DNA from: UBA1181 sp045600225 | GTDB lineage: Bacteria > Bacteroidota > Bacteroidia > Bacteroidales > Paludibacteraceae | DNA length: 64,000 nucleotides | Direction of reading: 5' to 3' | Assembly (NCBI GenBank): GCA_045600225.1 | Contig: JAZRXL010000022.1 | Span: 1 to 64,000 of the forward strand | Shown here: piece after piece, positions 41,563 to 49,673 of the stretch | How the letters are laid out: each line of letters starts with the position of its first letter | Position numbering within the stretch: the first letter of the stretch is position 1 | Position numbers and translations under genes: made by a program | Notes under the pieces: generated by a model | Seen by the model: the letters and a program-made list of their open reading frames with translations, nothing else | Told to the model about the DNA's origin: nothing | The model's database searches: none

Positions 41563-44500
41563 TTAGTATTTGATCAATTTGTTGTTGTAGATAACCTTTC
41601 CATCAACAGTTAGATTAACCACATAAATGTCTTTTGCTAAATTTCCTACATATATGCTATTGCCATTTTGAATGGATTGGCAAAGAACAACCTTTCCTGA
41701 TAAATCAGATATGGTAACCATTGTTTTTCCTTCCTCCTTAAATGAGAACCATAAGTAATCTTCTGCAGGGTTAGGGTAGAGTTGTATTGAATTATTGTCT
41801 GTAACATATTCTACACCAGTAATCGTACTTTGATTCTCAACAGGCGAGTATGAGTTCTTTTTCGCAAATGTAGGGACAGAGGTCAATGTCCATGCGCCAT
41901 TGCCTGTGTATGAGAAACGGCTGTAGGATTGACCCTTCTTGTGAGGAAGGTAGGCTATCGAGTCTAAGACTTCAATACGACCATTGTTCATACGAGACAA
42001 GCATACGGTTTGACTCTTATCCTTTGACAAATCAAAATTAGTGTGCAAAGGTCCTTGTGTGGTTGAATCTTTGTCTGCCCAGAATATCAGATATCCCTTT
42101 GCAGGAACTGTGGTCAATTTAGGATTGCCCGAAGGAATTTGATAACGAGTTAGATTAGCACTTCCTTTGTCTGTTAGATACATTCCCGCTAAATCAACAG
42201 GCGAAGAACCATCATTGTAGATTTCAATCCAATCCTCCTCTTCTCTGAATTCGTCTAAGAATACTTTATTGGATGCACAGACTTCATTGATGAATAGTTT
42301 CACATCAGAAGACTTCCAATTAGGATCTTTCTCAAAGACTGCACGTAAGACCAAATCACCATTGACAGAAGCCGTATACTTCTCACTATTAGATGTGTTC
42401 TTTACACTAATACCAGTATTGTTATCCATCAAAGAGAGGTCAAATAGTAGGGAAGATGACTTATTTGCATTGTGAAGTTCAACAGCTATAACATTCTCTC
42501 CTTGAACCAAATAGGATTTGGCTATATCAAACTTTAATGTAGCATAAGTATTCATCTCCAAGTTGGCCTTCGTCGTGTCATTTACGAGCGAAGGCAGATT
42601 AAATCTATACACTTCCTGGCCATTCACATAGATAATTGCACCATCATTGATATGAGCAACACATTGAAGAGCGTTGCTTAATTCGGATAAGTTATTGACA
42701 GTGAATGTTTTTCTAAAATAGGTAGTTGTGTTTGCTGCAGCTCCAAAACCACCCATGCCACCAAAGTCAAAACCTCCGCCAAATCCGCCACCGAAGCCTC
42801 CTCCCCAGCCTCCGTTACCTCCATTGCCTGAGATGTTGGTCGATTGTAAAGATGTGATACCTGTGCCTAATGTTGCTGCTCCCGATTGCCAGCTCTCATC
42901 ATTGAACGAAAGGTTTTTCCAAGAAGCGTCAACCGAACCTGTTTGGTACAAGTACTTCCAAGAATCTGTTTGTGAAATCAAGTAGTTTTCTGAACAGATA
43001 TCCCATTTAACAAATTTATATCCATTAGGAGCTTGTGCTGTGACCGATAAGTTGTAGTTTGAGAAGTATTGGCTTCTGAAGTCACTTCTATTAATCTGTT
43101 CCAAATCGTTCAGTTTGAAACTTGCACCTTCGATATCTGAGAAAATTCTTAAATTGACAGGAGTTCCCATCCCCATATTGTTGGCAATATGGTTAAAAAC
43201 AAATTTTCTACGAGCAGGAAGGAAGTTTCTCACCTTTTCTACCTCATCTTCCCACGAACTTGTCTCGTTTATTTTTTTTGCAAGAAGATAATCGAAGAAA
43301 TAGTCTGCCTCGTTGTGAAGTATGCTTTTTAGACTATCCATTACATGAGAAACATGTTCTGCCTCAAATGTAGTTCCTGCATGTGCAACAAACTTTGTTA
43401 CCAAGCGTCTTTTTAATTCGTCATTTTTAATTAATTGAGGGAAGAACTTACATTTGTTCGCATATTGGAATCCATCGGTTGTTAGATAATCCATATACAA
43501 TGAGGTAGAGTAGTCTGTATCATATAATACCCATCTCCATTTACCATCTGTTAGAGGTTTCCATGCCTTTATGTTTCCTGCAGACCAGTCTTGGTTACAG
43601 ATGTATATTTCAAAAGCAAAATAGTTTAAAAATTCATCCACATCTATGATTTGGTCTATTTTGTTGAACATGTCACTACCATTAATGTTTCCGTTATTGG
43701 CAAGATCCAATACTGATTGGTAACTAGGACATTCAACCACCTTCTCCGGGTCTTGTTCAATACAAATCTCCTCTTCGTCAAATCCATAATTAGAGTAGAT
43801 GAAGTCCTTGTTGGTACGTTCTCTGATACCCATCATTCCATAGTATTGTCCATTTAAGAAGACAACAGATGGTTCGTAGGCTTGATGGTCTATGTCCATC
43901 GTAGAAGCAGCCAATGTCTGCAAGAAACCATCACGGAAAAGCATACGGCCAAAGTCGTTACCCGAGTTTCTTAGTACAAAACTCTTCCATTTTAAATTTG
44001 GTTTTTCTCTAAAAATCGGATATTCAATCTTGTTGCTACCATATACCTTGTTTGCTTTAATCTTGATGGATTTGATAGGTTTGGTTCTTGAACAAGCGCC
44101 AAAAGCTCCAAATTTCACCTCCTGGTTGATTTGTGACACTTTTCCCTCATCAAACAATTCTATGTTACAAGGACGATCCCAATCGTTCATGTAGTTGGCC
44201 ACCCTGTCAGATGATCCACAATTGGAAGGAACTGTGCTACCATTGCTACCAACTACCAATGCCCCCAACTCGTTACCAGTGGCGTATTTCTGATCCGTAA
44301 CGATTGAGACTACTTTTATTGAAGTAGGAATGTTGTTAAGACCGATGAAATAAGTGGCTGTAGTCACATCACTACTCAGCTCTCCATTTACAACAGCTAT
44401 GGCACGAAGGGGTGTGGTGTTGTTTATATTGATAGGACCTGAATATCTGTTAGAGGTAGGTGTTGGCTCCGATCCGTCTAATGTATAGTATATTGCAGCT

Positions 44501-45075
44501 GACGGATTATCAGAAGTGATGGAAACCGATTGGTTGCCAGTATAAAAACCGCCTTTAATATTGAATACAGGAGGATTGGTTTGTTGAGAAGCAACACTTG
44601 AATTGTTATTAGAAGCACCAAGGGTTGGTGTGGTCAGGAATGCAAAATCACCGTCGCCATCCTTGGTCCTACCATAGGAGGCATTTCGATAGGGTTTAGG
44701 GTACTCCACAGCATCTACAAGAATACCTGTTTCATCAGATAGGTAGAGTGTACCTCCATCGCTATCTAATTTAAAATTTGCGTGGTTGGTTTTATCCAAT
44801 TCGTCAAAGTAGAAAACTGCGTATTGTCCAGGTTGAATAACTGTATTAGCTTGGTTTTGCCAAAGGTATAGGTCTCCGCTATTATTAGAAAAGAAATAAT
44901 TAGAAAGATCTACCGCTTGAGCACCAGAGTTGTATAATTCTACCCAACCTTCAAAATTAAAGTTCTCGTTGACTCGAAACGATGCGTTTCGTACCATCAT
45001 TTCATTGATGGTTACTGAGGCATACGAAGACGATGCGCTCAAAAGCGTTAATAAAGCAAGATTTCTTAATCTCAT
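41563..45075 (-). CDS. T9SS-exported CotH-kinase/lamin-tail-domain protein
   Basis: A 1170-residue secreted protein. In order: signal peptide (LLTLLSASSSYA), lamin-tail domain (VTINEMMVRNASFRVNE, about 20-155), chitobiase-like Ig domain (about 165-245, YYTLDGSEPTPTS), CotH kinase domain (about 255-650, with NQDWSAGNIKAWKP and WRWVLYDTDYS), a beta-sandwich with a Gly-rich insert (about 745-775), a second lamin-tail domain (about 950-1080, LFINEVCASNKVFLDEF) and a type A T9SS sorting domain (LYPNPAEDYLWFSF to the end). CotH-type kinases can phosphorylate secreted proteins. This one would act at the cell surface. Single gene, own promoter. Confidence 0.9.
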   Translation of the reverse strand: MRLRNLALLTLLSASSSYASVTINEMMVRNASFRVNENFNFEGWVELYNSGAQAVDLSNYFFSNNSGDLYLWQNQANTVIQPGQYAVFYFDELDKTNHANFKLDSDGGTLYLSDETGILVDAVEYPKPYRNASYGRTKDGDGDFAFLTTPTLGASNNNSSVASQQTNPPVFNIKGGFYTGNQSVSITSDNPSAAIYYTLDGSEPTPTSNRYSGPININNTTPLRAIAVVNGELSSDVTTATYFIGLNNIPTSIKVVSIVTDQKYATGNELGALVVGSNGSTVPSNCGSSDRVANYMNDWDRPCNIELFDEGKVSQINQEVKFGAFGACSRTKPIKSIKIKANKVYGSNKIEYPIFREKPNLKWKSFVLRNSGNDFGRMLFRDGFLQTLAASTMDIDHQAYEPSVVFLNGQYYGMMGIRERTNKDFIYSNYGFDEEEICIEQDPEKVVECPSYQSVLDLANNGNINGSDMFNKIDQIIDVDEFLNYFAFEIYICNQDWSAGNIKAWKPLTDGKWRWVLYDTDYSTSLYMDYLTTDGFQYANKCKFFPQLIKNDELKRRLVTKFVAHAGTTFEAEHVSHVMDSLKSILHNEADYFFDYLLAKKINETSSWEDEVEKVRNFLPARRKFVFNHIANNMGMGTPVNLRIFSDIEGASFKLNDLEQINRSDFRSQYFSNYNLSVTAQAPNGYKFVKWDICSENYLISQTDSWKYLYQTGSVDASWKNLSFNDESWQSGAATLGTGITSLQSTNISGNGGNGGWGGGFGGGFGGGFDFGGMGGFGAAANTTTYFRKTFTVNNLSELSNALQCVAHINDGAIIYVNGQEVYRFNLPSLVNDTTKANLEMNTYATLKFDIAKSYLVQGENVIAVELHNANKSSSLLFDLSLMDNNTGISVKNTSNSEKYTASVNGDLVLRAVFEKDPNWKSSDVKLFINEVCASNKVFLDEFREEEDWIEIYNDGSSPVDLAGMYLTDKGSANLTRYQIPSGNPKLTTVPAKGYLIFWADKDSTTQGPLHTNFDLSKDKSQTVCLSRMNNGRIEVLDSIAYLPHKKGQSYSRFSYTGNGAWTLTSVPTFAKKNSYSPVENQSTITGVEYVTDNNSIQLYPNPAEDYLWFSFKEEGKTMVTISDLSGKVVLCQSIQNGNSIYVGNLAKDIYVVNLTVDGKVIYNNKLIKY

Positions 45076-45146
45076 TTCGTAAAATTTTTTAGTGTATGTA
45101 TAGTAATGGTTAATGATCTAATGGTTCCTTTAAAATCTGTTAATTC

Positions 45147-45154
45147 CAAATATA
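45147..45154 (-). promoter_or_regulatory. -7 box for the CotH gene
   Basis: The minus strand reads TATATTTG about 71 bases before the ATG at 45075. Confidence 0.6.
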
Positions 45155-45179
45155 GAAATAAATTCAATAGAGTGGTTAG

Positions 45180-45341
45180 AATAACTGGGAAATATTACAG
45201 TTAAGTACATCAAATGGTCTGAAAGAGCAGATTCTTGATATGGGACTTTCAACTCGCAATCTATTGGATATGAATAAGTTTTACGAGCGACACAAAGATT
45301 CCGATGTAAAAGTACGACGCTGCGTTGCTTTTTTGTTATAA
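45180..45341 (+). pseudogene. Fragment resembling a YhcG/DUF1016 PDDEXK nuclease gene
   Basis: An open frame of 53 codons between an in-frame TAG (45177) and TAA (45341) has no start. It encodes LKEQILDMGLSTRNLLDMNK followed by FYERHKDSDVKVRRCVAFLL. This resembles the N-terminal DUF1016 region of YhcG-type nucleases, where a segment GxSxRNLxxMxxFY is usual and LPWGHN follows; here the frame ends at that point. It is best read as a decayed piece of an acquired gene. The family match is from memory and only moderately secure. Confidence 0.5.
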
Positions 45342-45350
45342 CAACACAAA

Positions 45351-45381
45351 AAAAGCACGAGCCTCACAGACTCGTGCTTTT
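45351..45381 (-). terminator. Intrinsic terminator of the phosphofructokinase gene
   Basis: AAAAGCACGAG pairs perfectly with CTCGTGCTTTT, and the minus strand continues in T. It lies 23 bases after the stop at 45404. Confidence 0.9.
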
Positions 45382-45403
45382 CATTTATGTTGAAATCAAC
45401 TTA

Positions 45404-47020
45404 TTAAGCTTGCTCTAGAGCCAAAGTCTTAGTTGGTTGATCGCAAACCTCAGCAGGACCGAAGTATTGGATTGGACCTGGATAAACGTATGCAGTCTCA
45501 ACAGCCCACTTCTCACGGTTAGCAGCCAATGCCTTGAATGGAGCACCATCCAACTCAACCAATGCCTTACGGATAACTGGCTTCATTGCACCGTGACGCT
45601 TCTCCATGTTCATCATCATTGTGATAGGCACACCAGCAGCGATCCATTGATCAGCTGTCTTAGTTGTGTTCTTGATCAATGACATGTAACCTGACTTACC
45701 AGAAGCGATCAAGTTAGCAGCATTGTAACCCAAAGAGTAGCAGTAGTCTGCATCGAAGCTAGAAGGAGCAGCACAACGTCCCTCGTATCCGAAGAAGTGT
45801 CCTAGACCAGAGAACTTACCAGTGTAAGAACCAGCAGCCTTTCTCTTAGCCAACTCAGTCTTAACCATCTCGATAAGCAACTTCTCAGTCTCGATCAAAG
45901 ATACTTGTACGTTTCCGTGAGGGTCACGCTCCAAAGTCAATTGCTTTTGTACGAAATCAGGAAGAGATGCGTAAACTGCAGCAGAGTTAGCAGAAAGCTT
46001 CTTAACAGCAGCAGGAACGTCACCGTTAGTCTCAGCCAACAAGTCGTTCAACTCCTTGATCAACACCTTCATCTCAGGGATGAACTCGATCAATCCCTCA
46101 GGGATCAAACATACACCGAAGTTGTTTCCTTGTGCAGCACGAGCAGCAACTGTATCAGCGATGTTGTTAACGATTTGAGCCAAAGTCATCTTCTTAGTCT
46201 CAACCTCCTCAGAAACGATACAGATGTTTGGTTGTGTTTGCAAACCACACTCCAAAGCGATGTGAGAAGCAGAACGTCCCATCAACTTGATGAAGTGCCA
46301 GTACTTCTTTGCAGAGTTAGCATCACGCATGATGTTACCGATCACCTCTGAATATACCTTACATGCAGTATCGAAACCGAATGAAGTCTCGATTTGATCG
46401 TTCTTCAAGTCACCGTCGATAGTCTTAGGACAACCGATTACTTGAATACCTGTATTCTTTTGCAAGTAGTACTCTGCCAATACGCAAGCATTTGTGTTAG
46501 AGTCATCACCACCGATGATAACCAATGCCTTAATACCCAACTTGTTGCAGATTTCGATACCCTTGTCGAATTGAGCAGTCTCTTCCAACTTTGTACGACC
46601 AGAACCGATGATATCGAAACCACCAGTGTTACGATACTCGTCGATGATAGCAGAAGTCAACTCAATATACTTGTGATCGATCAATCCGCTTGGTCCACCC
46701 AAGAAACCATATAGCTTAGAGTTCTTGTTCAAAGACTTGATACCATCGAACAAACCAGAGATTACGTTGTGTCCACCAGGAGCTTGACCACCTGAAAGGA
46801 TTACACCAACGTTGAAATCACCCATAGACAACTTAGCTGAAGCCTCTTCGAAAGTAACGACTGGCATTCCGTAAGTGTTAGGGAACAACTTCTTGATTTC
46901 TTCTTGGTCAGCAACTGATTGAGTTGCCTTACCTTCCTTAAGAACTACACCACCTTTGAATGCCTTAGGCAACTTTGGTTGGTAAGCAGCTCTTGCGATT
47001 TGCAATGCACTTTTTGCCAT
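45404..47020 (-). CDS. pfp: Pyrophosphate-dependent 6-phosphofructokinase
   Basis: The enzyme interconverts fructose 6-phosphate and fructose 1,6-bisphosphate with pyrophosphate. The 538-residue length is that of the long PPi-PFK class. The phosphate donor site reads VIIGGDDSNTNAC; GGDD in place of the GGDG of ATP enzymes is the mark of PPi use. CPKTIDGDLKN provides the catalytic TIDGD. GGQAPGGHNVI and the fructose-site segment MGRSASHIALECGLQ are complete. It is a stand-alone gene. The reversible reaction saves ATP in fermentative Bacteroidota. Confidence 0.96.
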   Translation of the reverse strand: MAKSALQIARAAYQPKLPKAFKGGVVLKEGKATQSVADQEEIKKLFPNTYGMPVVTFEEASAKLSMGDFNVGVILSGGQAPGGHNVISGLFDGIKSLNKNSKLYGFLGGPSGLIDHKYIELTSAIIDEYRNTGGFDIIGSGRTKLEETAQFDKGIEICNKLGIKALVIIGGDDSNTNACVLAEYYLQKNTGIQVIGCPKTIDGDLKNDQIETSFGFDTACKVYSEVIGNIMRDANSAKKYWHFIKLMGRSASHIALECGLQTQPNICIVSEEVETKKMTLAQIVNNIADTVAARAAQGNNFGVCLIPEGLIEFIPEMKVLIKELNDLLAETNGDVPAAVKKLSANSAAVYASLPDFVQKQLTLERDPHGNVQVSLIETEKLLIEMVKTELAKRKAAGSYTGKFSGLGHFFGYEGRCAAPSSFDADYCYSLGYNAANLIASGKSGYMSLIKNTTKTADQWIAAGVPITMMMNMEKRHGAMKPVIRKALVELDGAPFKALAANREKWAVETAYVYPGPIQYFGPAEVCDQPTKTLALEQA

Positions 47021-47155
47021 TGTTTTATAACTATTTAAATGAATAATAATTTAAATTCCACTATGTCTTGCAAAGTTCGAAAAATTCTTGCTAATTACCA
47101 AATATGGTTTTTCATATATGAGAGAAAAAATCGAACTTTCTTTTTGACCCAATTT

Positions 47156-48544
47156 TTAGTGAATTATCTCAAGTCGGACATCCGTACCTTTTCGAGCCTT
47201 TGCAGATATGACATCAAAACCAGCCTCTTCGTTACATTTTTTGTAATAGTAGTCCGCTTTCTTTTGGTCCTTCTTCACTCCAAGGCCTTGTTCATAACAT
47301 CTACCTATGTTAAAACTTCCCTTGAAATTGCCCAAATCAGATGCTTTCTGATAGTATTCTGCCGCTTTCCCAAGGTCAACACAAACGCCTCCACGTCCAT
47401 TCTCGTAGAATTCTGCCACTTTAAGTTGGGCTCCATCATAGTTTTGTTCTGCCGACTTCAAATACCACTTCATTGCCTCTTCATCGTTCTTTTCTGTAAC
47501 ATATCCTTCTTCTAAGAAAACACCAAGGTTAAACTGAGCTAACATTTCTCCTTGTTCAGCAGCTTCTTGAAACCAGAAAAGAGCTTTGTCCAAATCCACA
47601 CCTCCTCGTTCTGTCCAACTTACATAATATCCATTTGTGTAATAAAAACCTACTTGAGTCTGGGCCTCTAAAACACCCCTCTTTGCTGCTTTTAGCCACC
47701 ATTCAAACGCTTTGCGTGAATCCATTGGCAAGCCATCTCCACTCTCGAATTTACTAGCTATGGTGGCTTGTGCTAACGCATAACCTTGCTCTGCCGATTT
47801 AAATAAGTATTCATTACCTTCCATTACATTTTGTGGTACAACATCTCCTTTTGAGTAATAAATGCCAACCTTATACTGACCTTGGTCGTTTCCTAATTTT
47901 GCGGCTTTCTTATACAATTCGAAAGCTTTTATCGAATCTTTTTTTACATAGATGCCATTTTCATAACATTCTCCTAAAGAATAATGACCCAATGGATAAT
48001 TCATATCAGAAGCTTGTTTGTAGAATTCAAAGGCTTTTTTCTCATCCCTTTGTGCTCCGTCTGCATTGTTATAGAGGTTTGCAAGATCAATAAAGGCTAA
48101 TGTGTCGCCCATTTCAATTGCCTTCTCATACAATTCTTTTGCTTTGTCGAAACTCTTTTCTACACCTAATCCATTTGCATACATGAAAGCTACGGAAATA
48201 TACCCCATCGATTCTCCTGCTTCTTTGGCGATGGTAAACAATTTTAATGCTTTGTCATAGTCCTTTCTAAAAATGTTTTCATATCCAGTGTCTATGATGT
48301 TATCCATGTTGATTTCCAATCTCGATCCACAAATATTGCACACTTCACCTTCCATGCTTTTTTTACAGGAAGGGCAATAAAGAAAGGGGTCGCAATTATC
48401 TGTCCAACAGCGTAGTTCGTCTTCTTCCACTTCATTATCGTTCACATTCTCATTGTTGTTTTTTGTAGTATTTGAACAAGAAGTTGTTATTGTGATAAAT
48501 AGAAGAGACCACAGATATATGGATAAAAAATGTTTCAAATTCAT
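47156..48544 (-). CDS. Sel1-repeat lipoprotein
   Basis: A 462-residue lipoprotein: signal peptide and lipobox ITTSCSNTT (Cys at about residue 23), then an acidic Asn-rich linker. Next comes a short zinc-ribbon-like piece (FLYCPSCKK and VCNICGSRL, two CxxC pairs), then about ten Sel1-type TPR repeats (consensus A..LG...G...Y..A.EQG) up to the C-terminus. Sel1 arrays bind partner proteins. The zinc ribbon after a lipobox is unusual, since such ribbons are normally cytoplasmic. This may mean the Cys is not lipidated or that the cysteines form disulfides. Partners are unknown. Confidence 0.85.
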   Translation of the reverse strand: MNLKHFLSIYLWSLLFITITTSCSNTTKNNNENVNDNEVEEDELRCWTDNCDPFLYCPSCKKSMEGEVCNICGSRLEINMDNIIDTGYENIFRKDYDKALKLFTIAKEAGESMGYISVAFMYANGLGVEKSFDKAKELYEKAIEMGDTLAFIDLANLYNNADGAQRDEKKAFEFYKQASDMNYPLGHYSLGECYENGIYVKKDSIKAFELYKKAAKLGNDQGQYKVGIYYSKGDVVPQNVMEGNEYLFKSAEQGYALAQATIASKFESGDGLPMDSRKAFEWWLKAAKRGVLEAQTQVGFYYTNGYYVSWTERGGVDLDKALFWFQEAAEQGEMLAQFNLGVFLEEGYVTEKNDEEAMKWYLKSAEQNYDGAQLKVAEFYENGRGGVCVDLGKAAEYYQKASDLGNFKGSFNIGRCYEQGLGVKKDQKKADYYYKKCNEEAGFDVISAKARKGTDVRLEIIH

Positions 48545-48657
48545 ATTTGTATGGTTTTAATATAATTCAACAAGTTCTTTTGTGTTCATCCATTGGCAAA
48601 CTGACTTATTGAGTACATTCATACTTTCTCATCATACTTATATTATTAAAATATGTG

Positions 48658-48665
48658 CAAAGATA
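48658..48665 (-). promoter_or_regulatory. -7 box for the Sel1-repeat gene
   Basis: The minus strand reads TATCTTTG, 113 bases before the ATG at 48544, giving a long leader. Confidence 0.55.
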
Positions 48666-48766
48666 TAGGAAAACTATCATATGTGGATTATAATTGCCAC
48701 GAATGCCTTATTTGCTGTGACTTTTCTATTTTAACTTTTTTTATGAAAAAAAAGATGTTGTAAAAC

Positions 48767-48797
48767 TTGCGTATGTATGTTTTATAACATAATTTTG
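48767..48797 (+). promoter_or_regulatory. Promoter of a free-standing small transcription unit
   Basis: TTG (48767-48769), 20 bases, then TAATTTTG (48790-48797): a textbook Bacteroidota promoter, although no large gene follows on this strand for 870 bases. Confidence 0.75.
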
Positions 48798-48851
48798 CAA
48801 CACAATTAAAAAAACAGAAACATAAACAATAATTTAAATATATACAAAAAA

Positions 48852-48911
48852 ATGGCTTGTCTTAATATTCTTATCCTTGCAATTATGCGCAAGTACGCTC
48901 CAAAGTTCTAA
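48852..48911 (+). CDS. 19-codon ORF in its own transcription unit
   Basis: ATG 48852 to TAA 48909-48911 encodes MACLNILILAIMRKYAPKF: a hydrophobic stretch followed by a basic, Pro-containing end. The run of A and T before the ATG is typical of well-translated Bacteroidota genes. The stop codon lies exactly in the six-base loop of a hairpin (AAAGTTC/GAACTTT, 48902-48921). A complete promoter lies 55 bases upstream and a terminator 50 bases downstream, so transcript and ORF form a closed unit of about 195 bases. It could be a small membrane-active peptide, a toxin-like peptide, or a translated regulatory RNA. No family is recognised. Confidence 0.55.
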   Translation: MACLNILILAIMRKYAPKF

Positions 48912-48959
48912 TATGAACTTTCGGTGGTCTGGTTTTAAAAGTTAATAGTAATTTGTCAT

Positions 48960-48998
48960 CGCATTCGATATCTTGCATATTGAGTGCGTTGTTGTTTT
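48960..48998 (+). terminator. Intrinsic terminator of the small transcription unit
   Basis: A 12-pair stem with two G-U pairs (48960-48971 with 48977-48988) and loop CTTGC is followed by TTGTTGTTTT. Confidence 0.7.
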
Positions 48999-49041
48999 AT
49001 ATAGGGTAGTGTAATTTCACACAAGGAAAAAGGGAAAAAGA

Positions 49042-49065
49042 AAGGCGAACCCACAGGTTCGCCTT
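49042..49065 (-). terminator. Intrinsic terminator of the DUF1508 gene
   Basis: AAGGCGAACC pairs with GGTTCGCCTT around a four-base loop. The minus strand continues TTTCTTTTTCCC, so it serves the minus-strand gene. Confidence 0.9.
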
Positions 49066-49088
49066 GTCATAAGTGTATAAAGAACGTC

Positions 49089-49466
49089 TTACTCTGCTGT
49101 TCTATCATCAATTGTAGCCTCGGGAGCGTTCTTCTTAATAGACTCGATACCATTCTTGCAACCAGCCTTTGACTTGTAACCTTCACCAACAGCGATGGTT
49201 TCACCATTTGTTGCCTTCAAGCGGAAACGAGTTTCACCTTTCTTGTCTGTATAAATCTCAAACTTAGGATTCTTCTCTGTCTTGAAACCTTCTACTGTTT
49301 GGTCTTCAATATTAGCAATAGGAGCATTCTTCTGAACACTAGCGATACCATTCTTGCAAGCAGCCATAGTGTTGTACACTTCAGAAGTTGCGATTACTTG
49401 ATTGTTACCTGCCAATAAGTTGAACATAACACCCTTAGCGGCATTTTTGATTACAAATTTTCCCAT
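49089..49466 (-). CDS. YegP-like protein with two DUF1508 repeats
   Basis: A 125-residue cytoplasmic protein made of two similar halves. The first is KFVIKNAAKGVMFNLLAGNN with AACKNGIASVQKNAP; the second is KFEIYTDKKGETRFRLKATN with AGCKNGIESIKKNAP. This is the tandem DUF1508 arrangement of YegP. The fold is a small alpha-beta unit; the function is not established. It is a single gene with promoter at 49513-49520 and its own terminator, convergent with the 19-codon unit. Confidence 0.88.
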   Translation of the reverse strand: MGKFVIKNAAKGVMFNLLAGNNQVIATSEVYNTMAACKNGIASVQKNAPIANIEDQTVEGFKTEKNPKFEIYTDKKGETRFRLKATNGETIAVGEGYKSKAGCKNGIESIKKNAPEATIDDRTAE

Positions 49467-49512
49467 GTTTTTTATTTGATATTAAATTAATATTTAGTTC
49501 ATCTTATAGAGC

Positions 49513-49520
49513 AAATATAT
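49513..49520 (-). promoter_or_regulatory. -7 box for the DUF1508 gene
   Basis: The minus strand reads TATATTTG 46 bases before the ATG at 49466. Confidence 0.6.
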
Positions 49521-49613
49521 GAAAAAAAATGCATAAACGAATTTTTTCAAAGTTTTTTTTCTAGAATAATCCAATAAATATAGAATAGGACACCCTTTTC
49601 CTTCTAATGGTGG

Positions 49614-49645
49614 TTTGCATATGAAGTCAAAAAATGGTAATTTTG
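49614..49645 (+). promoter_or_regulatory. Promoter for the CCA-adding enzyme gene
   Basis: TTTG (49614-49617), 20 bases, TAATTTTG (49638-49645): both boxes match the consensus exactly. The coding start GTG is 28 bases further on. Confidence 0.8.
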
Positions 49646-49673
49646 CAGTGTAAAATGGAAAAATACGGATAAA

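Noticed and set aside
42728..42985. Plus-strand frame encoding a Pro-rich peptide (KPPPNPPPKPPP type)
   Set aside because: It is the exact antisense of the Gly-rich insert in the CotH protein and has no promoter or independent support.
45905..46714. Two plus-strand frames of over 100 codons opposite pfp
   Set aside because: They are antisense shadows of a strongly conserved enzyme and have no promoter or family resemblance.
47039..47515. 158-codon plus-strand frame overlapping the Sel1 gene
   Set aside because: Most of it is antisense to Sel1 repeats and the protein has no recognisable domain.
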